Part shown: piece after piece, positions 44,304 through 53,731 of the stretch
Layout: the number at the start of each line of letters is the position of its first letter
How positions within the stretch are numbered: the stretch's first letter is position 1
Assembly: GCF_024181725.1 (NCBI RefSeq)
Contig: NZ_CP028908.1
Location: forward strand, 5,693,501-5,757,500
DNA from: Bradyrhizobium sp. WD16
GTDB lineage: Bacteria; Pseudomonadota; Alphaproteobacteria; Rhizobiales; Xanthobacteraceae
Length of the DNA: 64,000 nt
Direction: 5' to 3'
The notes under the pieces: generated by a model
Database searches by the model: none
Told to the model about the DNA's origin: nothing
The model's input: only the letters and a program-made list of their open reading frames with translations
Made by a program: the position numbers and the translations under genes

Positions 44304-45356
44304 ATGAGTCCGTCCCGCCCGGCCGGCCCTTCCCCCAACCGCACCCGCCGTATGATCGCCAAACCGCAGCCCCCCGACCTCCCCTCCCTCGCCGCCCGCC
44401 TCCGCGCCGGCGACCGGGCTGCATTGGCGCGGGCGATCACGCTGGTCGAAAGCCGGCGGGCCGATCATCAAGCCCAGGCTCGCGAGCTGGTGCAGATCCT
44501 GCTGCCCTCGACCGGCGATGCGGTCCGTGTCGGGATCACCGGCTCGCCCGGGGTGGGCAAGTCCACCACGATCGACGCGCTCGGCATGGCGCTGATCGCC
44601 GGGGGCCACCAGGTCGCGGTGCTTGCCGTCGACCCCTCCTCGACGCGAACCGGCGGCTCGATCCTCGGCGACAAGACCCGCATGGCTCGCCTGTCTGCGG
44701 AACACGATGCCTATATCCGCCCCTCTCCTTCCGCCGGCACGCTGGGCGGCGTCGCCGCGAAAACCAGGGAGGCGATGCTGATGTGCGAGGCAGCGGGCTT
44801 CGACGTGGTGCTGGTGGAAACCGTCGGGATCGGCCAGTCGGAAACGGCCGTCTACGACATGACCGACTTCTTCCTCGCTTTGATGCTGCCGGGCGCCGGC
44901 GACGAGTTGCAGGGCATCAAGAAGGGCCTGGTCGAACTTGCCGACATGATTGCCGTCAATAAGGCCGATGGTGACAACCTTGCGCGGGCGAAAGCCGCCG
45001 CGGCTGAATATCGCGCCGCGCTGCACATTCTCGCGCCGCGTTCGGTCCACTGGAGCCCGCCGGTGATGACCTACTCGGCGCTGACCGGCGACGGCATCAT
45101 CGAGCTCTGGCAGAAGATCCTCGCGCACCGGGACGCCATGACGGCCTCCGGCGAATTCGCCGCCCGCCGCCGCGAGCAGCAGGTAAAATGGATGTGGGCT
45201 ATCCTCGAAGACCAGCTCAAGGCCGGCCTGCGCAGCGACGCGTCCATCCGCGCCCAGGTCCGTCAGATCGAGGTGGCTGTAGCGGAGGGCCGCACGACTC
45301 CATCGATGGCCGCCGCAGACCTGATGCGTCTGCTGCAGGCGAGCTGGCATCCATGA
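44304..45356 (+). CDS. meaB: MeaB-type GTPase for methylmalonyl-CoA mutase
   Basis: A 350-residue G3E-family GTPase (MeaB/ArgK) that loads and protects the adenosylcobalamin of methylmalonyl-CoA mutase. Motifs: Walker A GITGSPGVGKST (about residue 77), VDPSSTRTGGSILGDKTRM, VETVGIGQSET (Walker B region) and VNKADGDN (NKxD). ATG 44304 is used; ATG 44352 (MIAKPQ) is an alternative. It partners mutA/mutB at 30.8-34.9 kb. It overlaps the next gene by ATGA. Confidence 0.93.
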   Translation: MSPSRPAGPSPNRTRRMIAKPQPPDLPSLAARLRAGDRAALARAITLVESRRADHQAQARELVQILLPSTGDAVRVGITGSPGVGKSTTIDALGMALIAGGHQVAVLAVDPSSTRTGGSILGDKTRMARLSAEHDAYIRPSPSAGTLGGVAAKTREAMLMCEAAGFDVVLVETVGIGQSETAVYDMTDFFLALMLPGAGDELQGIKKGLVELADMIAVNKADGDNLARAKAAAAEYRAALHILAPRSVHWSPPVMTYSALTGDGIIELWQKILAHRDAMTASGEFAARRREQQVKWMWAILEDQLKAGLRSDASIRAQVRQIEVAVAEGRTTPSMAAADLMRLLQASWHP

Positions 45357-46018
45357 CGGCGCGGCGCCTGCGGCTCCTCCTGACCGGCTTCGGCCCGTTC
45401 CCCGGCGCCCCGTTCAATCCGACGCCGGCGCTGGTAACGCGCCTCTTGCTGCTGCGCCGCCCCGCCTTGGCGGAGTTGGATCGTATCGGCCATGTCTTCG
45501 AGGTCAGCTACGGGGCCGTCGATCGCGAGCTGCCCACGCTGCTGCGCGCCCATGCTCCCGACGCGATGCTGATGTTCGGGCTCGCCCAGCGGACACCGTT
45601 CATCCGCATCGAGCGCCGCGCCCGCAACACCGTGACCGCGCTATGGCCGGATGCGGCCCGCCGGCGCGGCGCGCACGCATCGCTTGCCCCGGGCGGCGCC
45701 GACGCGCTCCTCTTCGGCGGTCATACCGATCAGCTGCTGTGCGCGTCCCGGCAGAGCGGCGCCTGGACCGAGCCGTCGCGCGATGCCGGCCGCTATCTGT
45801 GCAATTACCTCTCATGGCGGGCCATCGAGGCGACCCGCGTCTCCGATGGCCCAACGCTTGCCGCTTTCGTGCATGTGCCGCTGGTCGCGCGCGCGCCATT
45901 CTCGCGCCGCCCGTCCCCGGTACGGCGCGTCGATTTCGAGGAACTGGTGGATGCCGGCGAAGCCATGATGCTGGCCATGATCCGCCTCACCCGCCAGCAG
46001 CTGTTGGCCAGCGGTTAA
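45353..46018 (+). CDS. pyroglutamyl-peptidase I-like (C15) protein
   Basis: A 221-residue cytoplasmic cysteine peptidase family member. The fold is shown by LLLTGFGPFPGAPFNPT and the catalytic residues by the Glu in IRIERRARN, the Cys in GRYLCNYLSW and the His in AAFVHVPLV. These enzymes remove N-terminal pyroglutamate. The start codon overlaps the meaB stop, so it is probably co-translated, though no functional link is known. Confidence 0.85.
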   Translation: MTARRLRLLLTGFGPFPGAPFNPTPALVTRLLLLRRPALAELDRIGHVFEVSYGAVDRELPTLLRAHAPDAMLMFGLAQRTPFIRIERRARNTVTALWPDAARRRGAHASLAPGGADALLFGGHTDQLLCASRQSGAWTEPSRDAGRYLCNYLSWRAIEATRVSDGPTLAAFVHVPLVARAPFSRRPSPVRRVDFEELVDAGEAMMLAMIRLTRQQLLASG

Positions 46019-46095
46019 CCACACCCGCAGGATCGCCTCACCCGGCAAGGCGGCATCAAGTGCCGGGGCCTATTTTGGCGGGCAGGAGCGCCCGC

Positions 46096-47451
46096 ATGAA
46101 TCCCGATCGCCGCCGCCTGTTGTCTGTCTCGGCCGCCGCCCTGGCCGGCGCAGCGCTGTCGCGTCCAGCCGAAGCGGCGCCGCAGCAACTCGGGCGCGAC
46201 GCCGCCCATTACGGCCTGCGCCCCGGCTCACCCGACGACCAGACCCGCCAGTTGCAGCGGGCGATCGACGACAGCGCGGCTGCCGGCGTGCCGCTGGCAT
46301 TGCCCCCCGGCCAATATCGCACCGGGGCGCTGAGGCTGCCCAACGGCGCCCAGGTCATCGGAATCCGCGGCAAGAGCCGCCTGCAATTCACCGGCGGCCC
46401 TTCGCTGTTCGAGAGCCAGGGCGCGGACGGCCTTTCGCTCACCGGCCTTATCCTTGACGGCTGCGCCATTCCGCTGCCGCAGCGTCGCGGCCTGGTGCAT
46501 TGCCTGCAGAGCCACGCCGTGCGAGTCACCGACTGCGAGATCGTGGCGAGCGGCGGCAGCGGCATCTGGCTGGAGAATGTCGCTGGAGAAATCCGCGGCA
46601 ACAGCCTGCGCAACATCGCCGTTACTGCGGTGGTTTCGTTCGATGCGCTGGGCCTCACCGTCGCCGCCAACGTCATTCGCAACGCCAACGACAACGGCAT
46701 CGAGATCCTGCGCACCGCGATCGGCGATGACGGCACGATGGTGCTCGACAATCGCATCGACGGCATTCGCGCCGGCCCCGGCGGCTCCGGTCAATACGGC
46801 AACGCGATCAACGCCTTCCGCGCGGGCAACGTCATCGTCCGCGGCAACCGGATTAGCGACTGCGATTATTCCGCGGTGCGAGGCAATTCGGCGTCGAACA
46901 TCCAGATCACGGGCAACAGCATCAGCAATGTCCGGGAAGTGGCGCTCTATTCTGAATTCAGCTTCGAGGGTGCGGTGATCGCCGGCAATACCGTGGAGGG
47001 TGCGGCGGTCGGCGTCTCGGTCTGCAATTTCAACGAAGGCGGCCGCCTCGCCGTGGTCCAGGGCAATATCATCCGCAATCTCGTGCCGAAGCGGCCGATC
47101 GGCACGGCGCCCGACGACGATGCCGGCGTCGGCATCTATGTGGAGGCCGACAGCGCCGTCAGCGGCAACGTCGTGGAGAATGCACCATCCTTCGGCATTG
47201 TCGCCGGCTGGGGCAAATATCTGCGCGATGTCGCCATCAACGGCAATGTCATTCGCAACGCTCCGGTCGGTATCGGCGTCTCCGTGATCGCCGGCGCAGG
47301 CACCGCATCGGTGACCGGCAACATGATTTCGGGGGCGGCACGCGGCGCCATCGTCGGCCTCGACCACGCCCGGATCGTCACCACCGATCTGACCCGGCGG
47401 GAATCAGCCGGCTTTGCGCAGATCAATCTCGGCGCCAACACCGTGCGCTGA
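46096..47451 (+). CDS. TIGR03808-type Tat-exported beta-helix protein
   Basis: A 451-residue protein with a twin-arginine signal (NPDRRRLLSVSAAALAGAAL). The mature protein is made of parallel beta-helix repeats with many Asn/Gly turns (VRGNRISDCDYSAVRGNS; SVTGNMISGAARGAIVG). It fits the TIGR03808 family of Tat-exported repeat proteins found in Rhizobiales. AGGAG lies eight bases before ATG 46096. Substrate or function unknown; pectin-lyase-like folds often bind or cut polysaccharide. Confidence 0.88.
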   Translation: MNPDRRRLLSVSAAALAGAALSRPAEAAPQQLGRDAAHYGLRPGSPDDQTRQLQRAIDDSAAAGVPLALPPGQYRTGALRLPNGAQVIGIRGKSRLQFTGGPSLFESQGADGLSLTGLILDGCAIPLPQRRGLVHCLQSHAVRVTDCEIVASGGSGIWLENVAGEIRGNSLRNIAVTAVVSFDALGLTVAANVIRNANDNGIEILRTAIGDDGTMVLDNRIDGIRAGPGGSGQYGNAINAFRAGNVIVRGNRISDCDYSAVRGNSASNIQITGNSISNVREVALYSEFSFEGAVIAGNTVEGAAVGVSVCNFNEGGRLAVVQGNIIRNLVPKRPIGTAPDDDAGVGIYVEADSAVSGNVVENAPSFGIVAGWGKYLRDVAINGNVIRNAPVGIGVSVIAGAGTASVTGNMISGAARGAIVGLDHARIVTTDLTRRESAGFAQINLGANTVR

Positions 47452-47805
47452 GAAGCCGATGGCCGGCAGCAGCGCTGCCGAGGATGGCTCAAGACCAAGC
47501 GCAGGCACGAGTGTCCCGGTTCTAACGTTCGTAGCCCTTTCCGGCAGCCCCCCTCCATCGCCCTGCAATGGACCGGGATCAGGCGGTACACCACACTGCG
47601 CTTCAGGATGCGCAGCGAGACGACGCCAACTCTCCAGCGCCGCCTTCGTCTCGCGGATGTTGGAGAGGAAATCGGCCTCGTCATGGAAGCGACGCCAACG
47701 CCCGCTGTCATAAAGCTCACTGAGATAAGCGAGCCGCTGTTCGGCGAGAGCAAGACCTCGAACGGCAAACGGACGGCTGAAGACGATCGCTGTGCGCTGA
47801 GCCAT
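47404..47805 (-). CDS. TIGR03809-like protein with altered C-terminus
   Basis: A 133-residue frame. The first 70 residues match the TIGR03809 family (ALAEQRLAYLSELYDSGRWR, FLSNIRETKAALESWRRLAA), which occurs beside TIGR03808 genes. Beyond about residue 80 the frame runs through a family B half-repeat and antisense into the 3' end of the TIGR03808 gene, so the C-terminal 50 residues are not family sequence. Probably a gene whose 3' end was replaced. ATG 47805. Confidence 0.6.
   Translation of the reverse strand: MAQRTAIVFSRPFAVRGLALAEQRLAYLSELYDSGRWRRFHDEADFLSNIRETKAALESWRRLAAHPEAQCGVPPDPGPLQGDGGGLPERATNVRTGTLVPALGLEPSSAALLPAIGFSAHGVGAEIDLRKAG
47508..47545. repeat. family B half-repeat (left arm)
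   Basis: CGAG followed by TGTCCCGGTTCTAACGTTCG and TAGCCCTTTCC: left arm and start of the loop of a family B unit. The right arm is missing. Confidence 0.78.
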
Positions 47806-48310
47806 AAAATTGTCCGCGAGGGAGAAAACGGACGCACACGCAACACGAATCACTTCACCAAGTTAGGACATTTTGTGGAAAGCCGGCGCCTTGTCCAGCG
47901 TGATCATTGACAAACAATGTCGAAAGGCGCCGCGCAATCTCGGTAGCGCGCTTCAGCGCCGGCGACCTGACGTTGCGCGACGGCGCCTTGGCTCACTCAA
48001 CGAACCTCAAGCATGATCGCCGCGGAAGGACACGCGCTTAGGGAGGCCAGCACCTTGGTGCCGAGCGCGGTGATCCTGTTTTCCAGCGCCTTCAGGTCGG
48101 CTTCAGTAACGCCGCCGCATCTTGCCTCGCCCCACACTTGACGTCATAGGGCATTTCCTTGTCGGCGATCTGCCCGACGAATTTGGAAGCGAGCGGATTG
48201 CCGGACGGCGCAAGGCAACGTCGCTGCGCCGCCCAACGTGAAGCCCAGCCCCCTCCCATTCCCCTTCCGATATCATTTCGTCTCTCGTCCCGGGAGTTGT
48301 GTCGCACCTC
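47806..48310. other. region with a decayed frame, no intact gene
   Basis: Minus-strand fragments resembling one protein tail are visible (NPLASKFVGQIADKEMPYDV, then after a frameshift GGVTEADLKALENRITALGT and LSACPSAAIMLEVR, stop at 47997). They look like a broken gene of unknown identity. No intact gene or repeat unit is present. Confidence 0.35.
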
Positions 48311-48347
48311 AAAAAAAGACCCGCCCGGGGGGACAACCGGGCGGGTC
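48311..48347 (-). terminator. rho-independent terminator
   Basis: On the minus strand GACCCGCCCGG pairs with CCGGGCGGGTC and is followed by seven T residues. It lies about 100 bp past the end of the decayed subtilisin gene, whose terminator it presumably was. Confidence 0.82.
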
Positions 48348-48444
48348 CAGCCGTTTCGGCGCGCGGGTGGATGGGCGCTCACGCCGAACAGCCCGAGAGA
48401 GTTGCCCTCTCACGCAGATTGGTGTCGGCAGACGCAGCGGACGT

Positions 48445-49787
48445 TCAATCTTGCCCGCAAATAGTCATCGAACGCAGCGCCGCAGGATCACCAAGATGCA
48501 ACCATCGCGCGGGCGGCACACGCGAGAATTGAAGGAAGAGGCGTTCAGCGCGCGCTGGTCTGCGCCGCGTCGTCCGGCGGCAGCCGGCACCGGCATATCG
48601 GCGGCGGGGACCGCAGCCAAGGCATCGGCCTTGGCCGCGGTTCGCCGCGGCGAAGAACTTGTCAGCCGCATCGGTCGCAGTCACCGCGATGACATTGCGA
48701 TCCGCGGCCAGAAACAGCGGCGGCGATTTCGAGCCGGCATTGCCGCTGGCCGCAACCAGAACGATTCCCTTGGCCGCGGCCGCCGCCAGGCCCTTTGCGA
48801 CAAGCCCGTCCTGCCGACCGGCAAAGCCCATATTGATGACGCGGGCGCCCTGGAGGCGGCGTAATCGAGGTTGCGGAGCACCGTGAAGGACGTGCTCTCG
48901 GGCTGGCTCGACGAGGTAGCGCCGAAGGCGCGGATCCGCAGCAGGCTGACGGCGGGCGACGTGCCCATGAGCCGGCCATGGGCGGCGAGCACTGCGGCAA
49001 TGCCGGTGCCGTGCGAATGTGGCGGCTCACTGCCGCCGATCGGATTGAAGGTGCCGCCGTTGGCGCCGGCAATCTCGGGACAAGTGAAATCGATGCCGGG
49101 ATCGATCACCGCTACCATCACGCGATCGCCGCGGGCCAGCTGATGCGCCTGGGGCAGCCGCAGGCTGGCCAGTGCATATTGGGCGGGATCGCCCTCGCTC
49201 GCCCCACCGCCCGCTGCAGAACGAAGCGATAGTTCGGCTGCGCCGCTCGCGCCGAACCGTCGGCGACGAGCTCACCTACCACGCTCTCCACCGAACGGGC
49301 GTCGGGGATGCGCCAGCGAAACAGTGCCCCGTCGACCAACGGCATGCCTGAAACTGCACCCGGGTCAGGCGGTGACGGCGCGCCAATGCATCGGCGTCCG
49401 CATCACTCGGCGTACCGGCAATCTCGATCAGTACTTCCCTGGCGACATAGCGGCGGTCCGGTCCGGGCGCGGCGGTCCTGGGGGGCTGCCCGGCATTGCT
49501 GTTCGGATTGCTGGTCTTGGAAGCCTTGGCGCCACCGCCCGAGGGCGGCAGCGCGTCACCACCGTCGAGATTGGGCGAGTAGTGAAGATTCGATTGCGCT
49601 CGGACCGATGGTGAGACTGGGAACGCGCGGACCAACATTGATGTTGCTGATGGTCGGCCCGCACAATGCCGCCTGGGCGCAAGCGCCGTCCATCGGCGCG
49701 ATCAGCAGTAGGACCGCATGGATGCCGTACAACTGCAGTGGCGGACAACCGGGGCGACGCCGAGTTGATCTGCCGCGGCATCTTCAT
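48445..49787 (-). pseudogene. subtilisin-like (S8) serine protease, frameshifted
   Basis: Pieces of one exported S8 protease are spread over several frames: a signal-like start (MKMPRQINSASPRLSATAV, then IHAVLLLIAPMDGACAQA in another frame), a propeptide region (VAREVLIEIAGTPSDADADA), the Asp motif VAVIDPGID, the His motif SHGTGIAAVLAAHGRLMG, and later AKGIVLVAASGNAGSKSPPL. The Ser motif GTS-A is not found. At least three frameshifts are needed to join them. The gene lies just downstream of an intact anti-sigma gene and a broken sigma gene. Confidence 0.8.
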
Positions 49788-49816
49788 CGCGCGCCTCCGG
49801 CTTCGAATTGCGGATC

Positions 49817-50488
49817 TCAGTCCGCGGGCGTGGCGAAGCCGACGATCTCCTCGGCCTGGAGCCTGGCCATCAGCTTGGTCAGTTCATTCCTGGATAGCGC
49901 CTTGTCGCCGATCTGAATGCGGATAGTACCTGCCCTCGGACCACCGACGATCACGGCATTATAGGAGCCGAGCAAAGTGCTGACCTCGGCCATGTGCGCA
50001 TCGGGCTGGAAGCGCACCAGCGCAGTGGCACTGATGGCCTTCGTCGGCTGGTCCGACGCGGTACGATAGCTGCCGGACATATCCTTGACGACCACGGCGC
50101 CGATGACGCCGGCCTGCAGCACCAGAAGAAGCGCCGCGGCACCTGCGGCATAGACCAGCGTGCGGGGCGACAACGACGCCAGAAAGTGACCGAGACGTGT
50201 CGCCAGGCTCAGCTTGGCGTGCTGGGCACGGGCAGGCTCGGCATCGATTGCTGTGAACAGCTGCTGCATGGCGCGCGACGACGGCACGCCGAGGTTCTCG
50301 TTGAGGTGGATGGCATCGGAATATTCTTGCCGGATCGCAGCGTATTGGCGCGCCAGCGCCGGATCGCGCGCCAGTGCCTCCTCGACGCGGCACGCGTCGC
50401 GCGGCGCCAGGGTGCCGTTGGCATGCCAGGGCAGCAGCAGTTCAAGATCGTCCGGCAGGTTTTGCGGGCTCCGATCATCCGCGGTCAT
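49817..50488 (-). CDS. membrane anti-sigma factor
   Basis: A 223-residue protein. The N-terminal cytoplasmic part (LPDDLELLLPWHANGTLAPR ... VEEALARDPALARQYA) resembles ECF anti-sigma domains; one TM helix (LVYAAGAAALLLVLQAGVIGAVV) and a periplasmic domain (FQPDAHMAEVSTLLGSYNAV) follow. Its ATG (50486-50488) overlaps the stop of the sigma gene. It is intact although the sigma gene upstream and the protease downstream are broken, so it may be an orphan. Confidence 0.8.
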   Translation of the reverse strand: MTADDRSPQNLPDDLELLLPWHANGTLAPRDACRVEEALARDPALARQYAAIRQEYSDAIHLNENLGVPSSRAMQQLFTAIDAEPARAQHAKLSLATRLGHFLASLSPRTLVYAAGAAALLLVLQAGVIGAVVVKDMSGSYRTASDQPTKAISATALVRFQPDAHMAEVSTLLGSYNAVIVGGPRAGTIRIQIGDKALSRNELTKLMARLQAEEIVGFATPAD

Positions 50489-50828
50489 GGCCAGCCTCGT
50501 TCGACACCGGCTGCCTTGAGCAATTCGGCCAGTTTCCTCCGCGGGTAGAACAAGCGCGTCTTGACCGTATTCTCCGGGATTCCGACGATCTCCGCTACCT
50601 TTCCCACCGACTTCTCGTGGTAGTAGACGAGATCGACAATCTCTCGGTGTTCTGGCGACAATGCGGTCAAGCATTTCCTGAGAGCCTCGCCCGTGTCCTT
50701 GTTCTGGACCGCAACCTCGGGATCGTCGAACCTATCCTCGATCGCCGCTGCGGCTTCATCATCGAGTTCCGCGTCCTTGTGCGCTTAGGCTGCACGGACA
50801 GCGCCTTGAACCTCGTCATCGCCAGGAG

Positions 50829-50903
50829 CCAGTGTCCCGTCTCCGAATTACCGCTACGTTTGCCTCGCGCTCGCACGGTAATTCGGAGACATAGGGACAC
50901 TAG
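50829..50903. repeat. family D palindrome inside sigma gene
   Basis: A 75 bp unit; left end CCAG instead of CTAG, right CTAG intact; linker caaaatcaaagta to the C unit. Confidence 0.88.
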
Positions 50904-50916
50904 CAAAATCAAAGTA

Positions 50917-50994
50917 CTAGTGTGGCTTATGTCTCGCAATTGCCTACAGGGGCTTGCCGCAAAGGGCATAGGCAATTGCGAGACGCCACACTAG
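50917..50994. repeat. family C palindrome inside sigma gene
   Basis: A 78 bp unit with CTAG at both ends. The D-C pair lies between codons for Thr and Trp of the interrupted ECF sigma gene. Confidence 0.9.
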
Positions 50995-51419
50995 GTCGAC
51001 ACCGCGGAACGGCCTTCGAACTTGCCCGCCTGCAGCCACACGTCGAGGAACACCTCGCTGATTAGGTCTTCCGCGACTTGCTCGCTGCGCACGAGACGCA
51101 ACGCGAAACGAAACACTCTTAATTGTAATTGGTGTCGCGCATACAACACCTACACGGCGAGCCGATCAGCGGAAGCGATCCGGGCGATCAGGTCTTGGTC
51201 TGATGCCTGGGCCACGCTCATTGTCCGGCTCGCTGGATTGGTCGGCCCCCGCCGATAACTGGTTCGAACCTCACGTTGAAAATTCTTCGCTAAATAATTG
51301 GGAAAAATGGGCGTCCAGGACGCGAACGCACGTTGATCCTGAATCGGCGCAAAAGGCCAAAGCGCCACGGTGAGATGCTGAGACTGGTAAAATGACACCT
51401 GCGCCGCCGAATACCGACG

Positions 51420-52058
51420 TCAGAAGCGCAGCAGGCGCGAACCGAGCCAGGCGCCAAGTCCCGCCACCAAGGCCGTTGCCAGCGTATACCAGCAGGCGAC
51501 GAACAGCGGCGAATCGTCGGTGCAGTGGGCGGCGTAAAGCGTCGCGGCGAAGCCGGCCGACATCAGCCCGGCGACAGAACCTGCCAGCATGGGACGGGTC
51601 GTTGCGCCGTGGCGCAGGGCGATCAGACCTGCCGCGAGCAGTGGCAGTGACATCACCGGGATCGCGGTGAGGCAGGTCCGGGCGTTGGTGCCGACGAGGC
51701 GCGCCGTCCAGCCGACCCGCTGGGGCACTGCGAGGTCGGCAATGATGCCGAGCGCCAGCAGGCCCACCGGCAGGCCGAGCAACCACAGCCGCCGCCCGAC
51801 CGGCGCCGCCGGCCGGGCCAGCATCGGCAGCAGGCCGAAGGCGGGTACCGCCAGCGCGAGGGTGACGGCGAATTTGAAGTCGAAGAACGGATTGCGTAGC
51901 GCCGAGGTAAAACCAGGCCGCAGATGCAACAGCGTCACGAATATGGTCGAGGACACCGCGGCGGCAATGATCAGGCCGACGACCAGCCACGCGGCCACCG
52001 GCTGGCCGCGCCAGTCGTTATCGGCAGCGAGAACGCGGATCAGGCGCTCGGTTTCCAT
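51420..52058 (-). CDS. nrsF: NrsF-type (DUF1109) membrane anti-sigma factor
   Basis: A 212-residue inner-membrane protein with six TM helices (VAAWLVVGLIIAAAVSSTIF; FAVTLALAVPAFGLLPMLA; LWLLGLPVGLLALGIIADLA; others). It belongs to the NrsF/DUF1109 family, which holds the ECF sigma factor SigF inactive in Caulobacter and Bradyrhizobium. Cys residues in ARTCLTAIP and YAAHCTDDSP and VACWYT fit the sensing of oxidants or metals described for this group. It begins one base after the sigma gene's stop codon. Confidence 0.9.
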   Translation of the reverse strand: METERLIRVLAADNDWRGQPVAAWLVVGLIIAAAVSSTIFVTLLHLRPGFTSALRNPFFDFKFAVTLALAVPAFGLLPMLARPAAPVGRRLWLLGLPVGLLALGIIADLAVPQRVGWTARLVGTNARTCLTAIPVMSLPLLAAGLIALRHGATTRPMLAGSVAGLMSAGFAATLYAAHCTDDSPLFVACWYTLATALVAGLGAWLGSRLLRF

Positions 52059-52059
52059 G

Positions 52060-52605
52060 TCAGTCCTTCCTCAGCCGGGCCGCGAGCCCGGCCAGAGCGC
52101 GGTGCAGAGCAACACGTACCGCGCCTTCACTCATTGAAAATTTCTGCGCCGTCTCGCGAATCGAGGCGTTCTCCACCGCAATCGAGGCCAGCACGTCGCG
52201 CTGGCGCGGCGGCAGACCATTGACCTCTGCCGCCAGGTCGAACTTCGGCACCGGCTCCTCGCCGGCGTCGCCTGGCAGGATCTCGGTGAATTCGTCGATG
52301 TCGACAAAGACCCGGCGTCCGATCCGGCGCAGGGCGTCGATCAGCTTGTTGCGCGCAATCGCAAACAGCCAGGGGGCGAAAGGTGCTTCCGCGTCCCAGG
52401 TGTGCCGCTTGAGATGCACCGCAAGCAGGATGTCCTGCACGATGTCCTCGGCCTGGTCAGGGGACTGACCCGCACGTGCCAGCCCCCGCCTCGTCGTCGC
52501 CCGCAGCACCGGCGTCACCGCCTTCAGCAGGCGGTGATAGGCGAGCCGGTCGCCTGCCACGGCCGATCGCATCAGGTCGGTCCATTCGTCGTCGTGCTGG
52601 CGCAC
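52060..52605 (-). CDS. sigF: SigF-type ECF sigma factor
   Basis: A 181-residue ECF sigma factor. Region 2: AEDIVQDILLAVHLKRHTWD, APFAPWLFAIARNKLIDALR. Region 4: LPPRQRDVLASIAVENASIR and FSMSEGAVRVALHRALAGLA. The partner NrsF gene follows directly, as is usual for this sigma group. GTG 52603-52605 with GGGAG five bases upstream is chosen over TTG 52623. Autoregulation is likely for ECF operons but no promoter motif was verified. Confidence 0.9.
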   Translation of the reverse strand: MRQHDDEWTDLMRSAVAGDRLAYHRLLKAVTPVLRATTRRGLARAGQSPDQAEDIVQDILLAVHLKRHTWDAEAPFAPWLFAIARNKLIDALRRIGRRVFVDIDEFTEILPGDAGEEPVPKFDLAAEVNGLPPRQRDVLASIAVENASIRETAQKFSMSEGAVRVALHRALAGLAARLRKD

Positions 52606-52835
52606 AGGCGCTCCCAACCGCAAATTCGCTCGCCCCTGCTACTTTGTTACGCGCTCCGAGTGCAATCACGCGATCGTGAACAATGCTGGGCTGACCGGCG
52701 GGAAGCCATGCGCGGGTGCGACCCCTGCCCCGGTTTTGCCCCTGCCTCGACCGAAGATTCCCTTTTTTCGCCCAGCTACAGACACGGCGGCGCGGCTCCC
52801 TTCCCCCACTTGGGGACGACAAAGGGGAGATTGCC

Positions 52836-53549
52836 ATGAAATACCCGGCCAACGGGCGTTGGGCCCTGATCGTCGCTGCGGGAATTCTCGCATTCTGCGC
52901 CTCGGAGGCGCAGGCTGGCCTGTTCTCGTTCAGCACCGACACCGCCCAGGCCGATGCCGCGGCGGCGCCCCCGGCGCTGGCGCAGCAGGCGGAAACCAGC
53001 AAGCCAGCGAAGCCGAGCCGCCAAACCAAGAGCCGCCGCCACCGCACCGAGCACAGCGCCAAGGCGAAGAAGACCGAGACACCACCAGCAGCTGAAACGA
53101 GCGCCGCCGACAGCGCCGCCAAGGCCGGCAGGACCGGGGTCAGCGAGAACGCCAATACCGAAGCCAAGCCGACCATGCCGCCGGCCATCGCCAATGCCAA
53201 TGCTCAGATGCTGAACCCGGCCCCGGCGCAGAGCGCGGCGGGCCCCGCGCCGACGCCGCCGGCGGCCGCGACCGAGGCCACCCCGGCCGAAGCCGCGCCG
53301 CCCGCTGAGGCTGCTGCGCCCGCCGCCGACGGCAACATCGTCGCTTCGGATGAACTCAACGACCTAGACAAGGCCGCGGTCGCCGACAAGCCGGCGCCGA
53401 GGGTGCTGCGGCCGGTGTCCGATTCGGTGCAGTCGGCAAGCGCCCCCGGCGAGGACGTCTGGGGCCACACCTCCCTGATCGGCAAGATCTTCATTGCGCT
53501 CGGCAGCGTACTCACCCTCGCCTCGGCGGCACGGATGTTCATCGCCTGA
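52836..53549 (+). CDS. Ala/Pro-rich exported or membrane protein
   Basis: A 237-residue protein with an N-terminal signal ([19 protein letters not shown]), a long low-complexity Ala/Pro/Lys region ([20 protein letters not shown]) and a C-terminal hydrophobic helix ([20 protein letters not shown]). ATG 52836 has GGGGAG upstream. It is divergent from sigF. The low-complexity sequence prevents family assignment; it may be a wall-spanning or membrane-tethered protein. Confidence 0.72.
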   Translation: MKYPANGRWALIVAAGILAFCASEAQAGLFSFSTDTAQADAAAAPPALAQQAETSKPAKPSRQTKSRRHRTEHSAKAKKTETPPAAETSAADSAAKAGRTGVSENANTEAKPTMPPAIANANAQMLNPAPAQSAAGPAPTPPAAATEATPAEAAPPAEAAAPAADGNIVASDELNDLDKAAVADKPAPRVLRPVSDSVQSASAPGEDVWGHTSLIGKIFIALGSVLTLASAARMFIA

Positions 53550-53731
53550 GCCTGGCCTTCCGAATCCGGAGTTTGCGTTATTCCCAGCGCCTCCCAAGGG
53601 AATTTCTGAACCATCGCACTCGCGCGCAGGCCGTCCCCGCTTGCGGCGGTCCGCCGCCGCAGGCACATTGCGCCCAAAGGTCGCCTGCGGGCCACGCAGG
53701 CTTCCAGCGTAATCGCGGGGACGAAACCAAC

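Larger units (their letters stand above)
50485..51221 (-). pseudogene. ECF sigma factor, disrupted by repeats
   Basis: Region 2 is encoded at about 50995-51221 (MSVAQASDQDLIARIASADR, then an in-frame stop, then RFALRLVRSEQVAEDLISEV and GKFEGRSAVST). A D-C repeat pair (50829-50994) interrupts the gene. After it the sequence resumes (WLLAMTRFKALSV), a frameshift follows, and region 4 is intact (LTALSPEHREIVDLVYYHEK, IPENTVKTRLFYPRRKLAEL). At least one nonsense mutation, one frameshift and the insertion make it non-functional. Confidence 0.85.

Noticed and set aside
48092-48382. Minus-strand 96-codon frame as an intact gene
   Set aside because: Its first third lies within a rho-independent terminator stem; only the last part looks like protein and it continues in another frame, so it is at best a remnant.
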